A stretch of DNA of 64,000 nt from Citrus sinensis (Eukaryota; Streptophyta; Magnoliopsida; Sapindales; Rutaceae): NCBI RefSeq assembly GCF_022201045.2, contig NC_068564.1, positions 2,790,001 through 2,854,000 on the forward strand, in the 5' to 3' direction. Of this stretch, positions 24,644-37,197 are shown piece by piece. Numbering within the stretch: the stretch's first letter is position 1; the number at the start of each line of letters is the position of its first letter. A program made the translations under genes and the position numbers. The notes under the pieces are model-generated. The model was given only the letters and a program-made list of their open reading frames with translations, was not told the DNA's origin and searched no databases.

Positions 24644-25230
24644 CATCGTCGTCATCTTCTAGAAAATAACGGAAAATTTGTTGAAAAGCATGAACTAAAA
24701 ATACAATCTGTCACCGAATGGTCGTCATGATCACACAAACACGCAGTTTTTGGCACAGAATGATAGGCCCACTACCAGCCGTTTCCCTACTTGTTAGGCG
24801 CTAACAAAGCTGAATCACATATGCTAAATGGCAACTGGATTGGCTCACGCAACAAGGATAATGTGGATTTTACCGGAACAATTCAAAGGGCCAAATAAAA
24901 ATTGACATAATCTTTGTCAAAATGCTGACATTCAACTGTTGAGAAAGAGGAAATTCCAATTCCAATTCCATTGCCGCATCAAACTCCGGGGAACTTAATT
25001 AAACAAAATCAACATCAAACTATACACATGCCAGAAGAATCCCATTGCACACTTGTTAGCCTATCTACTTTTGACTAAGCTAAACATCACTCATCATACA
25101 AAAACATTAGAAACCGAGCCCCAAACTGGTACACAACACAAAACCTAATACAACAACCCAACACTTTCCAACCCTTCAAACTCTCTGTGAATCATCCAAT
25201 TGGATATATAGTGTTGTCTAGCTTACATGT

Positions 25231-27105
25231 TCAACACACCAGAGAAGACCTGAAGGATGGGGCAGTGGAAAGATGAGTGCATGATGCCCATCGGATAACT
25301 GATTCGGAGACCATGAAATCTAGTGGTTCACGCTCACCAAGACCAATTGTATGGTTCCTCTTGCTGTGGATGCGGAACATCTTGGACCCAATGGCTCTTC
25401 CTGCTCTTCCAACTTCAGCTGTATTATGCTGCTCCACTTCTCTAAGTTCATGCCCAAGGAAAGGAGAAGAGTCAGGCACTGTAAGAAGGCTCCCTAAGCT
25501 AGCCTCTGCATGACAAAGCAAATATATAGCTTAGGTGACGATTCTAAAAGTAAAGTACATAAGCTACTTATAAGATTCAAACCACACTTTACCTCCAGGA
25601 ACGGCATCAACCCTAGAAATACTGATTGATCCATCTACTGTAGTAAACACTTGAGCAACAGAACCAGGGCTGAAGAATGAAAAACTGGGCATGGAAGGTA
25701 GAGGGGACATGAATTCTGAGGCGTCTGAGTCACCAGGACTGCAGAAAGAAAAGCCAGTCGATGTTGATGGTTCCTGCAAGAAAGAAGAGAATGATGTTCT
25801 GCAGGTGAAAGCAGGTGATTCATCATCACTGAAAACTGGTGATCCAGTGCCAAAGCTGATGTCCTGATTCCTGGGTATAATTTGAGTAGAGAATGAGCCA
25901 CTCCCTAAATCCCATTCTTTACAATCTTCGATTTTGTTTCCACTCAGTTTTTCAGGATCTTGAATGCCATCCCCCATCCATGAGTGATCTACAAAAGTGA
26001 CAGAATTTTAGGAGTATTTCTCATAAACATTACAGAAGCTAAGATGAGGATATGCAACAAATATAACTAATGATCCAACATACCTAAAACCTGCCGAGCA
26101 GTAAGCCTTTGAGAAGGATCTGTTGAAAGCATTCCCATGACTAAGTCCTTGGCAGAGTCAGAAATGTGATCCCAAGGATTGGAAGGGAATCGTAGATCAG
26201 CTGTCCTAACAGCATCAAATATTCTTGACTTAGTATTACCCCAGAAAGGTGGCATACCACTGAGAAGAATGTAAAGAATAACCCCTGCACTCCAAACATC
26301 AGCAGCCTGATTGTAACCCCCAGCCAACACCTCAGGTGCTATATAAAAAGGACTCCCAACAGTCCCAAGCAAACTCTGCCCTGTTTGAACAAAACCCAAA
26401 TGCACAAAACATTAGTTTTCTTGAATTCCACTGGGCATGGCAACATGAAAATTCAGAGAACAGGGGGGCCCGGGGGGGGGTGGGGGGGAGGGAAGAGATA
26501 TGTATAAATTTACCAGGCTCGATATAGGTAGCAAGACCAAAGTCAGCCAATTTAATCGGTGAGGATGAGGCTTTTGTAGCCAAGAGAATGTTTTCTGGTT
26601 TCAAGTCTCTATGAACAACCCCAATTTCATGACAATATAGAACCACTTGCATCAACTGCATGAAGAGAACCCTAGCCTCTGCCTCAGAGAATCGTCCAAA
26701 CTTTTCCAACCGATGGAAAAGTTCACCTCCAGCACAAAGCTCCATCACCAAATGTACATAGTCTTCATCCTCATAAACCGCTTTGAGATCTACAACATTT
26801 GGGTGGCCTGATAACCTAGTCATTATTTCAATCTCAAGCTTCACACTTCGTTCATCATCTATAGTCACCAATCTATCTTTGGCAATTGATTTACAAGCGA
26901 ACACCTCTCCAGTAAATTTATCAGAACACACCCTTATAACACCAAACTGCCCCCAACCCAACTGCTGCCCAAGAACAAATCGTTCTCTCAAATTGGAGAT
27001 CTGGTTCGTGTCCAAAATTGTTTCAGCCAAGCTCCTCACTCTGTAACACTTACAAGGTTGTCTTGATGGTTCGCTGCTGCTGTTACTCTGACCAACAGCC
27101 GCCAT
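25231..27105 (-). CDS. PEPKR2: Serine/threonine protein kinase, PEPKR2-like, four exons
   Basis: Exons on the minus strand: 27105-26514, 26380-26084, 25988-25593 and 25505-25231. They join in frame (phase 1 throughout) to 519 residues. The kinase domain spans about 43-300: glycine loop LGWGQFG at about 49-55, Lys72 in [15 protein letters not shown] at about 165-172, DFG at 188-190, then [11 protein letters not shown] and [20 protein letters not shown]. It closely follows the CDPK/PEPC-kinase group but has no EF hands. The Ser-rich C-terminal tail ([22 protein letters not shown]) and length fit PEP-carboxylase-kinase-related kinase 2. Substrates are unknown. Intron 1 contains a strong G-run tract (26463-26492). 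A donor-like CCG|GTAAGC on the minus strand at 27852/27851 and an acceptor near 27281-27290 suggest a 5'UTR intron. Confidence 0.93.
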
Positions 27106-29099
27106 ACCAAATTCTAGCTCCCCAGACCAGCCAAAAATACCCCTGAACTCACTTACTCAATTAATAATTAAATGGAACTTCCCCGTGGCTGATTGTTAGC
27201 AACAGAAATACCGTGAAACAGCCAGGAAATTAATGGGTAATTGTTAACAGCAAAACCGTGAAGAAGCCAGGAAAGTAACCTAGAATACTGAAACAACCAA
27301 AACTTAACTCTCTTGGCAGAGTATTCCCTCAGTTCTCAACAGATCAACCGGATCTGCAGCACCATAACAAATGGCCAGATTAAGGTCACTTCTTAACAGC
27401 TCCAAAAACATAGTATATAATTTTCCTTTGAAAATAATCAGAACCACAATAGTAAACAAAATCAACTACCAAAAACCAGACGGATCGTTATTCATAGACA
27501 AACAACTTAAGAAACGGCACTGAAGCTTAGAACTGAACACAAATAAATGAAGGCTTCCCACTAGACCATCTCTCAAAACACAAAAATTTCCAGTTTCTGG
27601 AGCTAGAAAATAATACCCTAAACATCTGAAAGAAAACTAAATTCAGTTCCAGTAGACAAAAAGACCAAAACTTTACAACCAAAAGCAAAACTGAACACCA
27701 AAATATCAAAATTCAGTTGAAAATAAAACACCCCAGATCAAAAAGCAGTCGTGAAACCACAAATCCAAGGGACACACATTCACAAACTCACTCACAGTCA
27801 CAATCAAAAACACACACACACCGTAAGAAATTATAGAGAGAGAAAGCTTACCGGCTAGAGGGAGACAGAGAGAATGAGAGAGGGAGCCACAGAGAAGAGA
27901 GTCCCGTTGGAGCAGTGATTAAGCCCCCCAAGACATGATTCTCCTGTCCTGTGGGCTCTCCTCTTCTTTGAGCTGAATTTTGTGCTGTTTTGTTGTTGGG
28001 TTTCTGTTTTCTCCTAACATGCAAAAAGCTATATCATCGGACTTGAAAACTCAGTTTAATTTGTTTTAATTATTATTTTTATATTATTTGTTGATATTTT
28101 AAAAGTTTGATCTTGGAGGTTTCTAGATTACTCGCTCGCGTACGTTAAGGCTGGTACTCGCTGAGCTTAACGGTTTTCCTTTCCCTTTCGAGAAATATTG
28201 CAAGTTTGCACTTTGCAACTAACTATTTCCCTTTTCTTATATTTTTTTTAAAAATATTTCGCCTTTAATATATACCACATTTGGAATATATTTTCTTTTT
28301 TTAATATTATATTTTCTATTACTCGGTAGTATAATTTTCTTTCTTAGTAAATTATCAAAAAAGAAAATTTATCTCATTAGGGTGCTAATACTTGAGGGAT
28401 AAAAGAAGTATGAACCTTTTTTCTTCTCTTCAATTTTTACAATATACGAACATTACCTTCTTTTTAATTGTTAAAACAACGCATAAATACAATACAATAT
28501 TGGGTCAATTAAGAAGACATGATTCATCTCTAAAATCAATTCTTATTAACAACATATGAGAAGAAATATATTTAAATTCTATATTGTATGGAATACTAAT
28601 AATAGGATCAATCCGCCAAAATCCATTCATATAGGTAGAGAGATTTAATTTATGATTACGTTCTGTTTAAAATAAAAAAAAATTAGAATTGGAAATATAT
28701 TAATTAGACCCTATCTATCTTTGATTATCAACACAATTTCAATAAGGGAGTCTAATTACAATTTCCTCAAAAAATGAAAGTAAATATTCTAATTAAAATT
28801 AAGCAATTTACACAAATTTTGCCCCCCGTGATTAAAGGCCGAATCTTTTCCTAAAAGCAGTGTGTGAGCGTGGTTTACTAAATCATCCATTGTTGTTGCC
28901 GATTATTATTATTTTTTTTTAAAAAAAAAAATTGCCGGTTAGTTGTTGTTGATGGCTTGATGCAAGTAAAACGCGCCGTTTTAACTTATGAGAATAAATG
29001 GCGAGTATTGACAACTCAATCCCCACTGTCACCCGGTTCGCTTCACTTCATCGATTAAAGCGCGCTCTCTGCCTCCCGCTCTCTGTCTGCGTTTGTTAT
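27106..29099. other. 5'UTR/promoter of the kinase gene and AT-rich spacer to the Ycf20-like gene
   Basis: About 27106-27930 is probably transcribed leader of the minus-strand kinase gene, including a putative 5'UTR intron ending near 27281. About 28030-28900 is AT-rich and empty. About 28960-29099 should hold the promoter and leader of the plus-strand Ycf20-like gene. The two genes are divergent. Confidence 0.45.
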
Positions 29100-29125
29100 A
29101 TGAATGGCTTGATTCCGAGTTGCAG

Positions 29126-29609
29126 GTAACATGCTTGAATCTTTGTTAATCTAACTACTTATTGATATGACTTATTTTTGTTTTATCCACTTTTTGTGTT
29201 CTTATTCTGAGCAACATAGAATTAGATATTTCATTTGACTTGCTTAAAAAAAAAAATTGGCAATTTGCCCTTGTTGTTAGGAAATTGTGGAACTATTTTT
29301 CTACTTTTAAATGGGTGGGTGTTTCTTAGACCATTTAGATGAGCTTTGAGGCCGAAAATGTGTAGTAGTTTCATGTAATATTTTTGCACAAGCTTGGGAA
29401 TGTGGAGTCATAGGCTTGCACAAAATCTGCTAAATGGAAGATTCCAAGTCGCTGCATCTGCTTTTGTGTCTCTTTAGTACCATTTAATGAATTTTTTAGA
29501 CTAATAATATGTGTAATTAACCAGAAGAAGTGTGTCATTTTGACAGGTAAGTAATAAATTTCCTAGTGTATGATTAACCCTTTGCCCTTTTTATGTTTCA
29601 ATTGTCCAG
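29126..29609 (+). other. Probable 5'UTR intron of the Ycf20-like gene
   Basis: TTGCAG|GTAACA at 29125/29126 is a good donor and TTGTCCAG|GAC at 29609/29610 a good acceptor, 26 bp before the main ATG. Splicing these joins a short upstream frame (see findings). No transcript data are available. Confidence 0.55.
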
Positions 29610-29635
29610 GACGGTCAATTTGATCTGCGGTTTTT

Positions 29636-30121
29636 ATGACTGAAGCTTTCATGGCGTGTGCTGTTAGTATTGTCTCTCCGACGATCCTTTTTCAATTTGG
29701 CTTGAGTCCGCAAACTAGAGCTTCTCTTGGAAGAAGGGGAATTTCGTTTTCATCATCCTCTGCTGGATTTCGTAGTATTCGAGCTGTGCAAGAGAATGGA
29801 GGGCCAAGAAGGCTGGTCGACATTGTTAGACTCGTGCCGGAGCTCTCAAGGAATTACTTTCGAAGTCCTTCGAGGAGGGCACTTTTTGGTGGAATCTCCT
29901 TGTTAGGTGGGTTTTACGTGGCACAGACAATCTCTCTTTCGTTTGGTGCTTTAGGAGTCAATGATGTCATTGCTGCTGTATTGTGTGTTCTCTTGACGGA
30001 GTATGTTACACGGTTTTATTACAGCCGTCCCAAGGTAACTTTTCCCCTTGCTCTGCTCAACAATTTCAAGATGGGTTTTACATATGGTCTATTCATTGAT
30101 GCTTTTAAGCTTGCAAGTTAG
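29636..30121 (+). CDS. Ycf20-like plastid protein
   Basis: The gene encodes 161 residues from the ATG at 29636, or 156 from the second ATG at 29651. The N-terminal ~50 residues are rich in Ser and Arg and poor in acidic residues, as in a chloroplast transit peptide (RASLGRRGISFSSSSAGFRS). The conserved Ycf20/DUF565 domain follows: RALFGGISLLGGFYVAQTIS, a hydrophobic DVIAAVLCVLLTEYV segment, FYYSRPKV and the C-terminal LLNNFKMGFTYGLFIDAFKL. Ycf20 is a cyanobacterial/algal plastid family; nuclear plant members are plastid membrane proteins, and one Arabidopsis member affects non-photochemical quenching. The coding exon is single, with a probable 5'UTR intron. Confidence 0.92.
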   Translation: MTEAFMACAVSIVSPTILFQFGLSPQTRASLGRRGISFSSSSAGFRSIRAVQENGGPRRLVDIVRLVPELSRNYFRSPSRRALFGGISLLGGFYVAQTISLSFGALGVNDVIAAVLCVLLTEYVTRFYYSRPKVTFPLALLNNFKMGFTYGLFIDAFKLAS

Positions 30122-30802
30122 TTATGCTTTCAAAAGCCATCTGAACTACCCACAGTATTGTATTTCTGCAAGAGCACTCTTCATTATTTGGCTTTGTAAA
30201 TTTCCATGCTTCAGTGTTTATTAAAGTAGTTTGTAGGGTATATTTCCTAAATTTAGTTTCATTGACATTTGATGTTTGATACGTCATTCCTTATCCTTTC
30301 CTTTCCCTTGCTCTCTTTCTTCTTCTTTTTCTTGTTCTTTGCTAATATTTCCTTATCTGGTACTTCACTTCTAACATTGTAAGATTTGTCACAGGCTTGA
30401 TTTAGTACTCTGTGTCCATTTGTGTTGTGTGGCAGGAGCAAAAATTTTGGTGGATGGATATTTTTATCTTTAAATTGCCATTGGGATCTAATTTATAAAA
30501 CATTTTAATAAAGTAACTTGTTCTCCTACTATGAATGTTGAGTGCTTACTAGCTTTTTCACGGGCTCACCTTCCACATTCAAGGTTGTCTTAGTAGCATA
30601 CTCAATTGCTTCATTCTAAGACGTTCTCACTTAAAGGAGGGAGATTGAAACTTTGTTAAAAATACTATTGCTACTTGATATGTGTCTGCAATGGGTGGTT
30701 GGGTTATTGTGAAATATAGGGTCTTGTTGTCTTCTAATATTTAACATTGAGTTGTTTCTAATAGAATTTGCTATTATGGGTTTGCAAACGGTTTTGCAGA
30801 AA
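30122..30802. other. 3'UTR and flank of the Ycf20-like gene, up to the copia insertion site
   Basis: No coding gene is supported. The copia insertion at 30808 splits host intergenic DNA that resumes at 35672. Confidence 0.5.
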
Positions 30803-30807
30803 TAGTC

Positions 30808-31037
30808 TGTGAAAATAGGTAGAGAAAAAGTTTATGGAATAATTCTCTATTTCATATCTTCATGAGACTGTACACAGTCTTAATATAGGGATACAAGAGA
30901 CTAAGAAAGGAAAGAAAAAATTAAAGCAGAATATTACACACTGATTTCTAGGAAGCAATAACTCTATATTTACACCAAATATACACCTAAATATATAAGG
31001 AAAACCAAATCAATTTGATTTGGTCAACCTTTCAACA
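30808..31037 (-). repeat. Copia 3' LTR (230 bp)
   Basis: It begins TGTGAAAATAGG and ends TTTCAACA on the plus strand. It matches the right LTR except for one base, in CAATTTGATT versus CAATTCGATT. Confidence 0.97.
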
Positions 31038-31044
31038 CTCCCCC

Positions 31045-34000
31045 TCAAGCTGGTCTAAAAATGTCTTTCATGGCCAGCTTGCAAACCAATTTCTCAAAAT
31101 GTTTCTTAGGTAGTCCCTTGGTGAGTATATCAGCAATCTGCTCATTTGTAGGAATGTAGGGCATGCAGACCAAACCACTGTCCAGTTTTTCTTTTATGAA
31201 GTGTTTGTCCACTTCAACATGTTTAGTTCGGTCGTGGAGTACTGGATTATGTGCTATTGCAATGGCAGATTTGTTGTCACAATATACTTTCATAGGTAGA
31301 GAATTACTTGCCTTAAGTTCTTCAAGAATTTTTTTGATCCAAAAAACCTCACAAATTCCTAGAGCTAATGCTCTATATTCTGCCTCTGCACTACTTCTTG
31401 CTACCACAGTTTGTTTCTTGCTGCGCCAAGTGACCAAATTTCCTCCAACAAAGGTGCAGTAACTAGAAGTGGATCTTCTATCAGTTACACTACCAGCCCA
31501 GTCAGCATCAGTGTAGACTTCTACTTGTAGGTGCCCGTTTTTTCTGAACAAAAGACCTTTACCCGGAGATCCTTTTAAGTATCTAAGGATTCTATATACA
31601 GTTTCAAAGTGTTCTGGTCCTGGAGCATGCATAAACTGGCTGACTAAGCTCACTGCAAAGGCTATGTCCGGGCGTGTATGTGAAAGGTAGATTAATCTAC
31701 CTACAAGGCGTTGGTACCGATCTATGTTGGTCACATCTTCAATTTTAGCTGGCTGTAATTTCATATTAGGATCTATGGGTGTCTCGGCTACTTTACATCC
31801 GAGTAGACCTGTCTCTTCAAGCAAATCAAGAACATACTTGCGTTGAGACACAACAATCCCATCTTTTGATCTAGCAAACTCCATGCCCAAAAAATACTTC
31901 AAGTTGCCTAAGTCTTTGATTTCAAAGTCACGTGCAAGCACTTTCTTTAATCTGCAAATCTCAACTAAGTCATCACCAGTCAAAATTATATCATCTACAT
32001 ATACAATTAACACGGCTAATTTCCCTTCAATAGAATGTTTGTAAAACATTGTATGATCTGCCTGACTTTGGGAGTAGCCGTGTCCCTTTATAACATTACC
32101 AAAGCGTTCAAACCATGCTCTAGGAGACTGTTTGAGCCCATACAAAGACTTATGTAGTTTACGCACTTTACTGCTGCCATGATTTCCCTCAAAACCTGGT
32201 GGTAAATCCATAAAGACTTCTTCTTCTAGCTCCCTATTCAGAAAAGCATTTTTAACATCTAACTGGTATAGATTCCAATCAGAATGTACAGCCAATGAGA
32301 TAAGGACTCGGATGGAATTTATCTTTGCAACGGGGGCAAAAGTTTCTTGATAATCAATTCCATAGGTTTGAGTGAACCCTTTTGCTACAAGCCTTGCCTT
32401 ATATCTCTCAACACTCCCATCAACATTACATTTAAGTGTAAACACCCACTTACAACCCACAGTTTTCTTTTCTTTTGGTAAATCCACAATCTCCCACGTA
32501 CCATTCTTCTTTAGAGCATTCATTTCCTCTAAAACTGCTAACTTCCAATCTGGGTGGTCTAGGGCTTCTTTTATGGTTTTAGGAATTGGTATTTGAGAGA
32601 TTTTTGTGGTAAAAGCTCTTTGTTTATTGGACAACTTTTCATAGGAAACATATCTAGCAATGGGGTGCTTAGTACAGGTTCGGGTTGCTTTCCTATGTGC
32701 TATGGGTAAGTCAAGATCAGGAAAAAAAGTGCTGGAATGTTTAGGAGAAGAAATGTTACCTGAATTTTCTGAGGAATCAGTGCTTGGAGGCGACGATTGA
32801 GGCTGTACCGAGTTTATGGGAGGGTCTTTACTGCTGTGATGATACTTTCGAGTATAAACACGAAGCTCTGGTGGTGGAATTTTATCTTGTAGTATTTCTC
32901 CCCCTGTCTCTGGTACATTAACACTTGGTTCCTGTAGTTCAAGGTTTCCTATGTTTTCATTATTAGAAATATCAGTTTTTTGAGTTTGAGTTGAAGTGCC
33001 CAGATCAGGTAAAAACAGATTAGGTATAGGTGTAGAAGTATGCCAAAAATGATCTTCACTATTTTCTTTCTCCCCCTGAAGAGAATTTTGGCCAAAAAAA
33101 TGTTGATTTTCGAGAAATATAACATCCATACTGACATGGAATTTCTTTGTTTGAGGATTGAAACATTTGTAACCTTTTTTATTAGGAGCATAGCCCAAGA
33201 AAACACATTTTTCAGATCTAGGATCCAATTTAGATCTAAGATGGTTAGGAACATGAACAAATACAGTGCACCCAAAGACTCTTAACTGAATATTGGAGGT
33301 AATCCTACTAAAAGGATATATAAGTGTGAAGTATTCTAAAGGTGATTGATACTTTAAAACACGGGTAGGCATCCTATTAATCAAATAACATGCTGTTAAA
33401 ACAGCATCACCCCACAAATATTTAGGAACATGCATAAAGAGCATGATAGCCCGACTAACTTCAAGTAAATGGCGGTTTTTTCGTTCCGCAATTCCATTTT
33501 GTTGTGGAGTATCACGACAAGTGGATGTGTGAATTATACCCTTTTCCTTACAAAACACCTCTAGATAATTATTAAAATATTCAGTACCATTATCTGTATG
33601 GAGTATGCTTATTTTTGTTTGAAATTGATTTTCAACCATGTTATAAAAATCTTTGAATAACCCCTCAACTTTAGATTTTTCTCTCATTAAATAAACCCAA
33701 CAAAGCCGAGTATGATCATCTATGAATGTTACAAACCATTTTTTTCCGGTTAAAGTGTTGATTTTTGAGGGTCCCCAAACATCACTATGAATTAAATAAA
33801 AAGGTTTTGAGGCACGATAAGTAAGTCCTTTATATGAAACTCGATGACTTTTAGATAAAAACCAACTTTCACACTGAAAAGCAGTACAATCAACATTTTT
33901 AAATAAATCTGGAAACAAAAAATTCAAATAAGGAAAGCTAGGGTGTCCTAGTCTAAGGTGCCAAAGTATTATTTGATCCCTAGCAGAGTTTGAACTAATA

Positions 34001-35391
34001 CTACTGCTCAAACCTTGAGCTTGTTTATTCCTTAATAAGTAGTCATCAAAATAGTAAAGACCTTCTCGCAAACTAGCACTGCCAATCATCGTCCCCAAGT
34101 CCCTGTCCTGAAATTCACAATGGGAGTCAAAAAAGACAGCACAACAATTAGAATCTTTGGTTAATTTACTGATAGATAACAGATTGCAAGAAAGTTTAGG
34201 GACATGTAGCACATTTTTAAGCTCAATGGTTCTAGAGATTTTTATTGATCCTTTTCCAGCTATGGAAGATAAGCTTCCATCAGCAATTCTTACCTTTTTG
34301 TTACCAGGGCAAGGATAATAAGAATCAAATAAACTAGAAATGCTAGTCATATGATCAGAAGCACCCGAATCAATAATCCATGGTGCAGTAGTTGAGTGGC
34401 TAAATAGAGCATTAATAATACTACCTGTTTGGGCTAGTGAACCTCTAGGAGTACTAGGTGGAGGATTAGAAGTCAGTAGCTTTATGAGATGGTCAATTTG
34501 CTCCTTGCTGAGATTTTTTTCCAGATTCTCCACTTCATTGGCAGACGCATGACTATGCTTGCTGTTTTTCCAGTCTGCAGGCTTTCCATGGAGTTTCCAG
34601 CAAGCCTCCCGAGTATGGCGTGGTTTATTATAGTAATCACATCATACTCGAGATTTTTGTTGCTGTTGAGTGATGGAGCGGGTAGCATTAGCATCTGCTG
34701 TAACAAGGGCAGATTTTTCCACAGAGACAATGGAGTTCTTTTTTCCCAACATAACACCTCGACGACTTTCTTCTCTCCTTACTTCAGAGAAAACATCCTC
34801 AAGAGTAGGAAGTGGCTTTCTCCCAATAATTCTTCCTCTTACCTCATCAAATTCAACATTGAGCCCAGCCAGGAACTTGAAGATTCGCTCATTATTGACA
34901 GTTTGTTTGTGGTGTTTAAAATCTTCCATGCTCTCCCACTCGTAGTCGTTGAATAAGTCCAGATCTTGCCACAATCTCTTTAAAGTATTGAAGTATTTTG
35001 TTATACTATAATCTCCTTGACGGATATCTCCAAGAGCAAGCTGCAACTCATAGATCTGGGATTGATTTCCATAGTCAGAGTACATCTGACTCACATTATC
35101 CCAGAGTTCTTTTGCAGTAGAGTCGCACATATAATTTGCCCCAATCATGGAGTTTTCAGCATCCCAAACACCATAAGAGGGATCAGATATTTCAGGAGCC
35201 TTAACATCTCCAGTAAGATAACCAATCTTCCCTCTTCCCCTAATATACATTCTAACCGACTGAGACCATCTTTGAAAATTTCCTTCATTCAGTCGGATAA
35301 TTGTAATCTGGACAGAATGAGATTCAGAATGGGAAATTTTTGGTTCTAGTCTTTTTGAGGTGACTGTGGTTTCAGAAGATTGGTCAGACAT
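31045..35391 (-). pseudogene. Copia gag-pol, one continuous frame broken by a single stop
   Basis: The gag part (35391-34642, 249 codons) and the pol part (34533-31045, 1162 codons) are in the same frame. A lone TGA at 34644-34642 ends gag just before the CCHC zinc knuckle, and the frame downstream is open without another stop. The knuckle itself (CDYYNKPRHTREACWKLHG) lacks its second Cys. In pol, the protease motif DSGASDHMT lies at about 55-63. The integrase HHCC finger reads CESW where a second Cys is expected. The integrase core has its Asp, Asp and Glu (HSDVWGPS, HTDNGTEYF, QNGIAERKN). RT has YVDDIIL, and RNase H has TDADWAG and SSAEAEYRAL. This copy is probably non-autonomous although structurally complete. 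Confidence 0.93.
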
Positions 35392-35424
35392 GGTAGGGAA
35401 GAGATCAGAAAGAAAGGGAGCCTA

Positions 35425-35436
35425 GCTCTGATACCA
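35425..35436 (-). other. Copia primer-binding site (initiator tRNA-Met)
   Basis: On the minus strand TGGTATCAGAGC directly follows the 5' LTR. This is the standard plant copia PBS. Confidence 0.93.
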
Positions 35437-35666
35437 TGTGAAAATAGGTAGAGAAAAAGTTTATGGAATAATTCTCTATTTCATATCTTCATGAGACTGT
35501 ACACAGTCTTAATATAGGGATACAAGAGACTAAGAAAGGAAAGAAAAAATTAAAGCAGAATATTACACACTGATTTCTAGGAAGCAATAACTCTATATTT
35601 ACACCAAATATACACCTAAATATATAAGGAAAACCAAATCAATTCGATTTGGTCAACCTTTCAACA
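35437..35666 (-). repeat. Copia 5' LTR (230 bp)
   Basis: Right-hand LTR, adjacent to the PBS. It is the same length as the left LTR and differs by one base. Confidence 0.97.
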
Positions 35667-35671
35667 TAGTC

Positions 35672-36045
35672 TTTTCTTTCACATGAACATTGTCCCACCA
35701 CCAGAATATGACCTTTATATGGATTTTAGGGCATAGCAGGTGGTGATCAAAATTTTGTTGGCTTTGGTACAAAAATTCATCAATAAGCTGATTTTCATAA
35801 GCCAACTATGTTGATCTCGATGGGTTTCACCTGTTTGAGTATGGAAAGAGGTTGTGGAAGTACTGCTTTCTGTAGGATGCTTCGGCTTAAAGCCTTCTAC
35901 GTCCTCGTAACTGTAAATGCTAATGGTGTGGTGTTCCCATTTGCAAAAAAGAGATAGATTGGTGCATTACGTTAGATATGTAGAATAGGCAAGTTAAGAG
36001 TTTAGGTTCAAGCTAGTAAGAGTCGTGCCTTTCACGTTCTTTTTT
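35672..36045. other. Host intergenic DNA between the copia element and the palindromic complex
   Basis: No gene or repeat is recognised. It is the continuation of the Ycf20 downstream flank that the copia element interrupted. Confidence 0.4.
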
Positions 36046-36419
36046 TTGGTCAACTAGAAAATTAATTGGATAGGAGGATATAAAGAACAAAACACAGAGA
36101 ACTTGCGTGGTTCAACACTTGGCTTAAGTCCACGGTAGTCAAAAGAGCAACCTTCATTATTCAATAAGAACTACAATGAATTTTTTTTTTTAAGCTATTT
36201 GCCTTTGGATTTACTTGTGTCTTTTACGCATTTAGGGCTTTCTATTTATAATAAAATTTTTAGGTATCTTAAGTGATTGATAACTCCTTGTTTTAGTTGG
36301 CTACTATCACTTAAATTAGAGTTTTATCTTAATGTTGTGTTTATTTCCTTCTCAAATTGGATTTTCGATATTTATGGATTATCTTACAAAACCGCGATTA
36401 TTTTGGCTTTATGACAACT

Positions 36420-36840
36420 GGCATGCTTCACTCTACTATGCACGCTCTCTACTCCAATTTAACTCCAATTTATTATGCATGCTCCACTTTTACTTTTACT
36501 TACACTTTCTACTCTATGCTTCATGCTCTCTTTTTGCTTTTACTTTCATTTCTTGTTCCATGCTCTATTTTTACTTTCACGCTTCATTTTTCATTCATGA
36601 TTACTTTGCATACTTTACTTTTATGTGCATGGTGACTTTGCATACTTTACTTTTATGTGCATGGTGACTTTGCATGCCTCATTTTTTAGCATGGTTACAC
36701 TTCCTACTCCATGCTTTCTTTTTACTTCCACACTTCACTTTTTGTGCATGATTACTTTGCATGCTTTACATTTATGTGCAAGGTAACTTTGCATGCCTCC
36801 CTTTTCGTATATGGCTACTTCTGCATGTTTCATTTTGCTT
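36420..36840 (+). repeat. Low-complexity CATGCT/TTTTACTTT tract, left copy
   Basis: Short imperfect repeats of GCATG, CTTTTAC and TTTCATTTT. The two long open frames through it are products of composition. An inverted copy occupies about 43690-44015. Confidence 0.7.
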
Positions 36841-37197
36841 GATTAAGTTGCCCTCTAGCTCTTTGGAACTTGATTTTTAAAGTTAAAAAGAGTCGTTATC
36901 TTTTCCATCTCACCAGCAACTCTCTTATTTTCTCTTCTTCTTAAGTTTAGGTCATTTAAGTCTTAGTGAGTATTTACTATTTTAGCTCTTCCTTCAATAT
37001 CTTAATTAACGTATCAGTAATGTCTTCAAATTCTGAGGATTTTTCTAATCATGTCGTTTGTGAATTTTCTACTCAAGATGATCACTATCAACCTATAAAC
37101 AACCAATTTCTCTCAGTTGTAAATTTTACCCCTGCTTTTTTTTTTCTTTTCTTCGACTTCTACTGGGTGAAGCAAAGAGATTAATCATATAGGTGAA

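Larger units (their letters stand above)
22026..25230. other. Long AT-rich intergenic region
   Basis: No coding gene is supported. The start of the stretch is the 5' flank of the unknown-protein gene. There is a (TA)n run at about 22857-22877, a GC-richer patch at 23020-23250 without a recognisable domain, an inverted-repeat hairpin at 24434-24537 and an (AAT)n microsatellite at 24616-24643. About 25000-25230 is probably 3'UTR of the kinase gene. Confidence 0.5.
30803..35671 (-). mobile_element. Ty1/copia LTR retrotransposon with target-site duplication, minus strand
   Basis: The element proper is 30808-35666 (4,859 bp), bounded by 230-bp LTRs. The 5-bp duplication TAGTC is perfect on both sides (30803-30807 and 35667-35671). 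Reading on the minus strand: 5' LTR, primer-binding site TGGTATCAGAGC (35436-35425, complementary to initiator tRNA-Met), gag, protease, integrase, reverse transcriptase, RNase H, polypurine tract GGGGGAG just after the pol stop, and 3' LTR. Integrase before RT places it in Ty1/copia. The two LTRs differ at one base as I read them, so the insertion is very recent. It carries one in-frame stop in gag-pol and altered zinc-binding residues. Confidence 0.97.

Noticed and set aside
36332..36667. Open frames of ~100 codons rich in Phe, Tyr and Ser
   Set aside because: Produced by the low-complexity CATGCT/TTTTACTTT tract; the inverted copy gives similar frames on the other strand.
36420..36840. Regular short repeats that might suggest a CRISPR-like array
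   Set aside because: Units are irregular, no constant repeat with unique spacers, and the setting is a plant retroelement.
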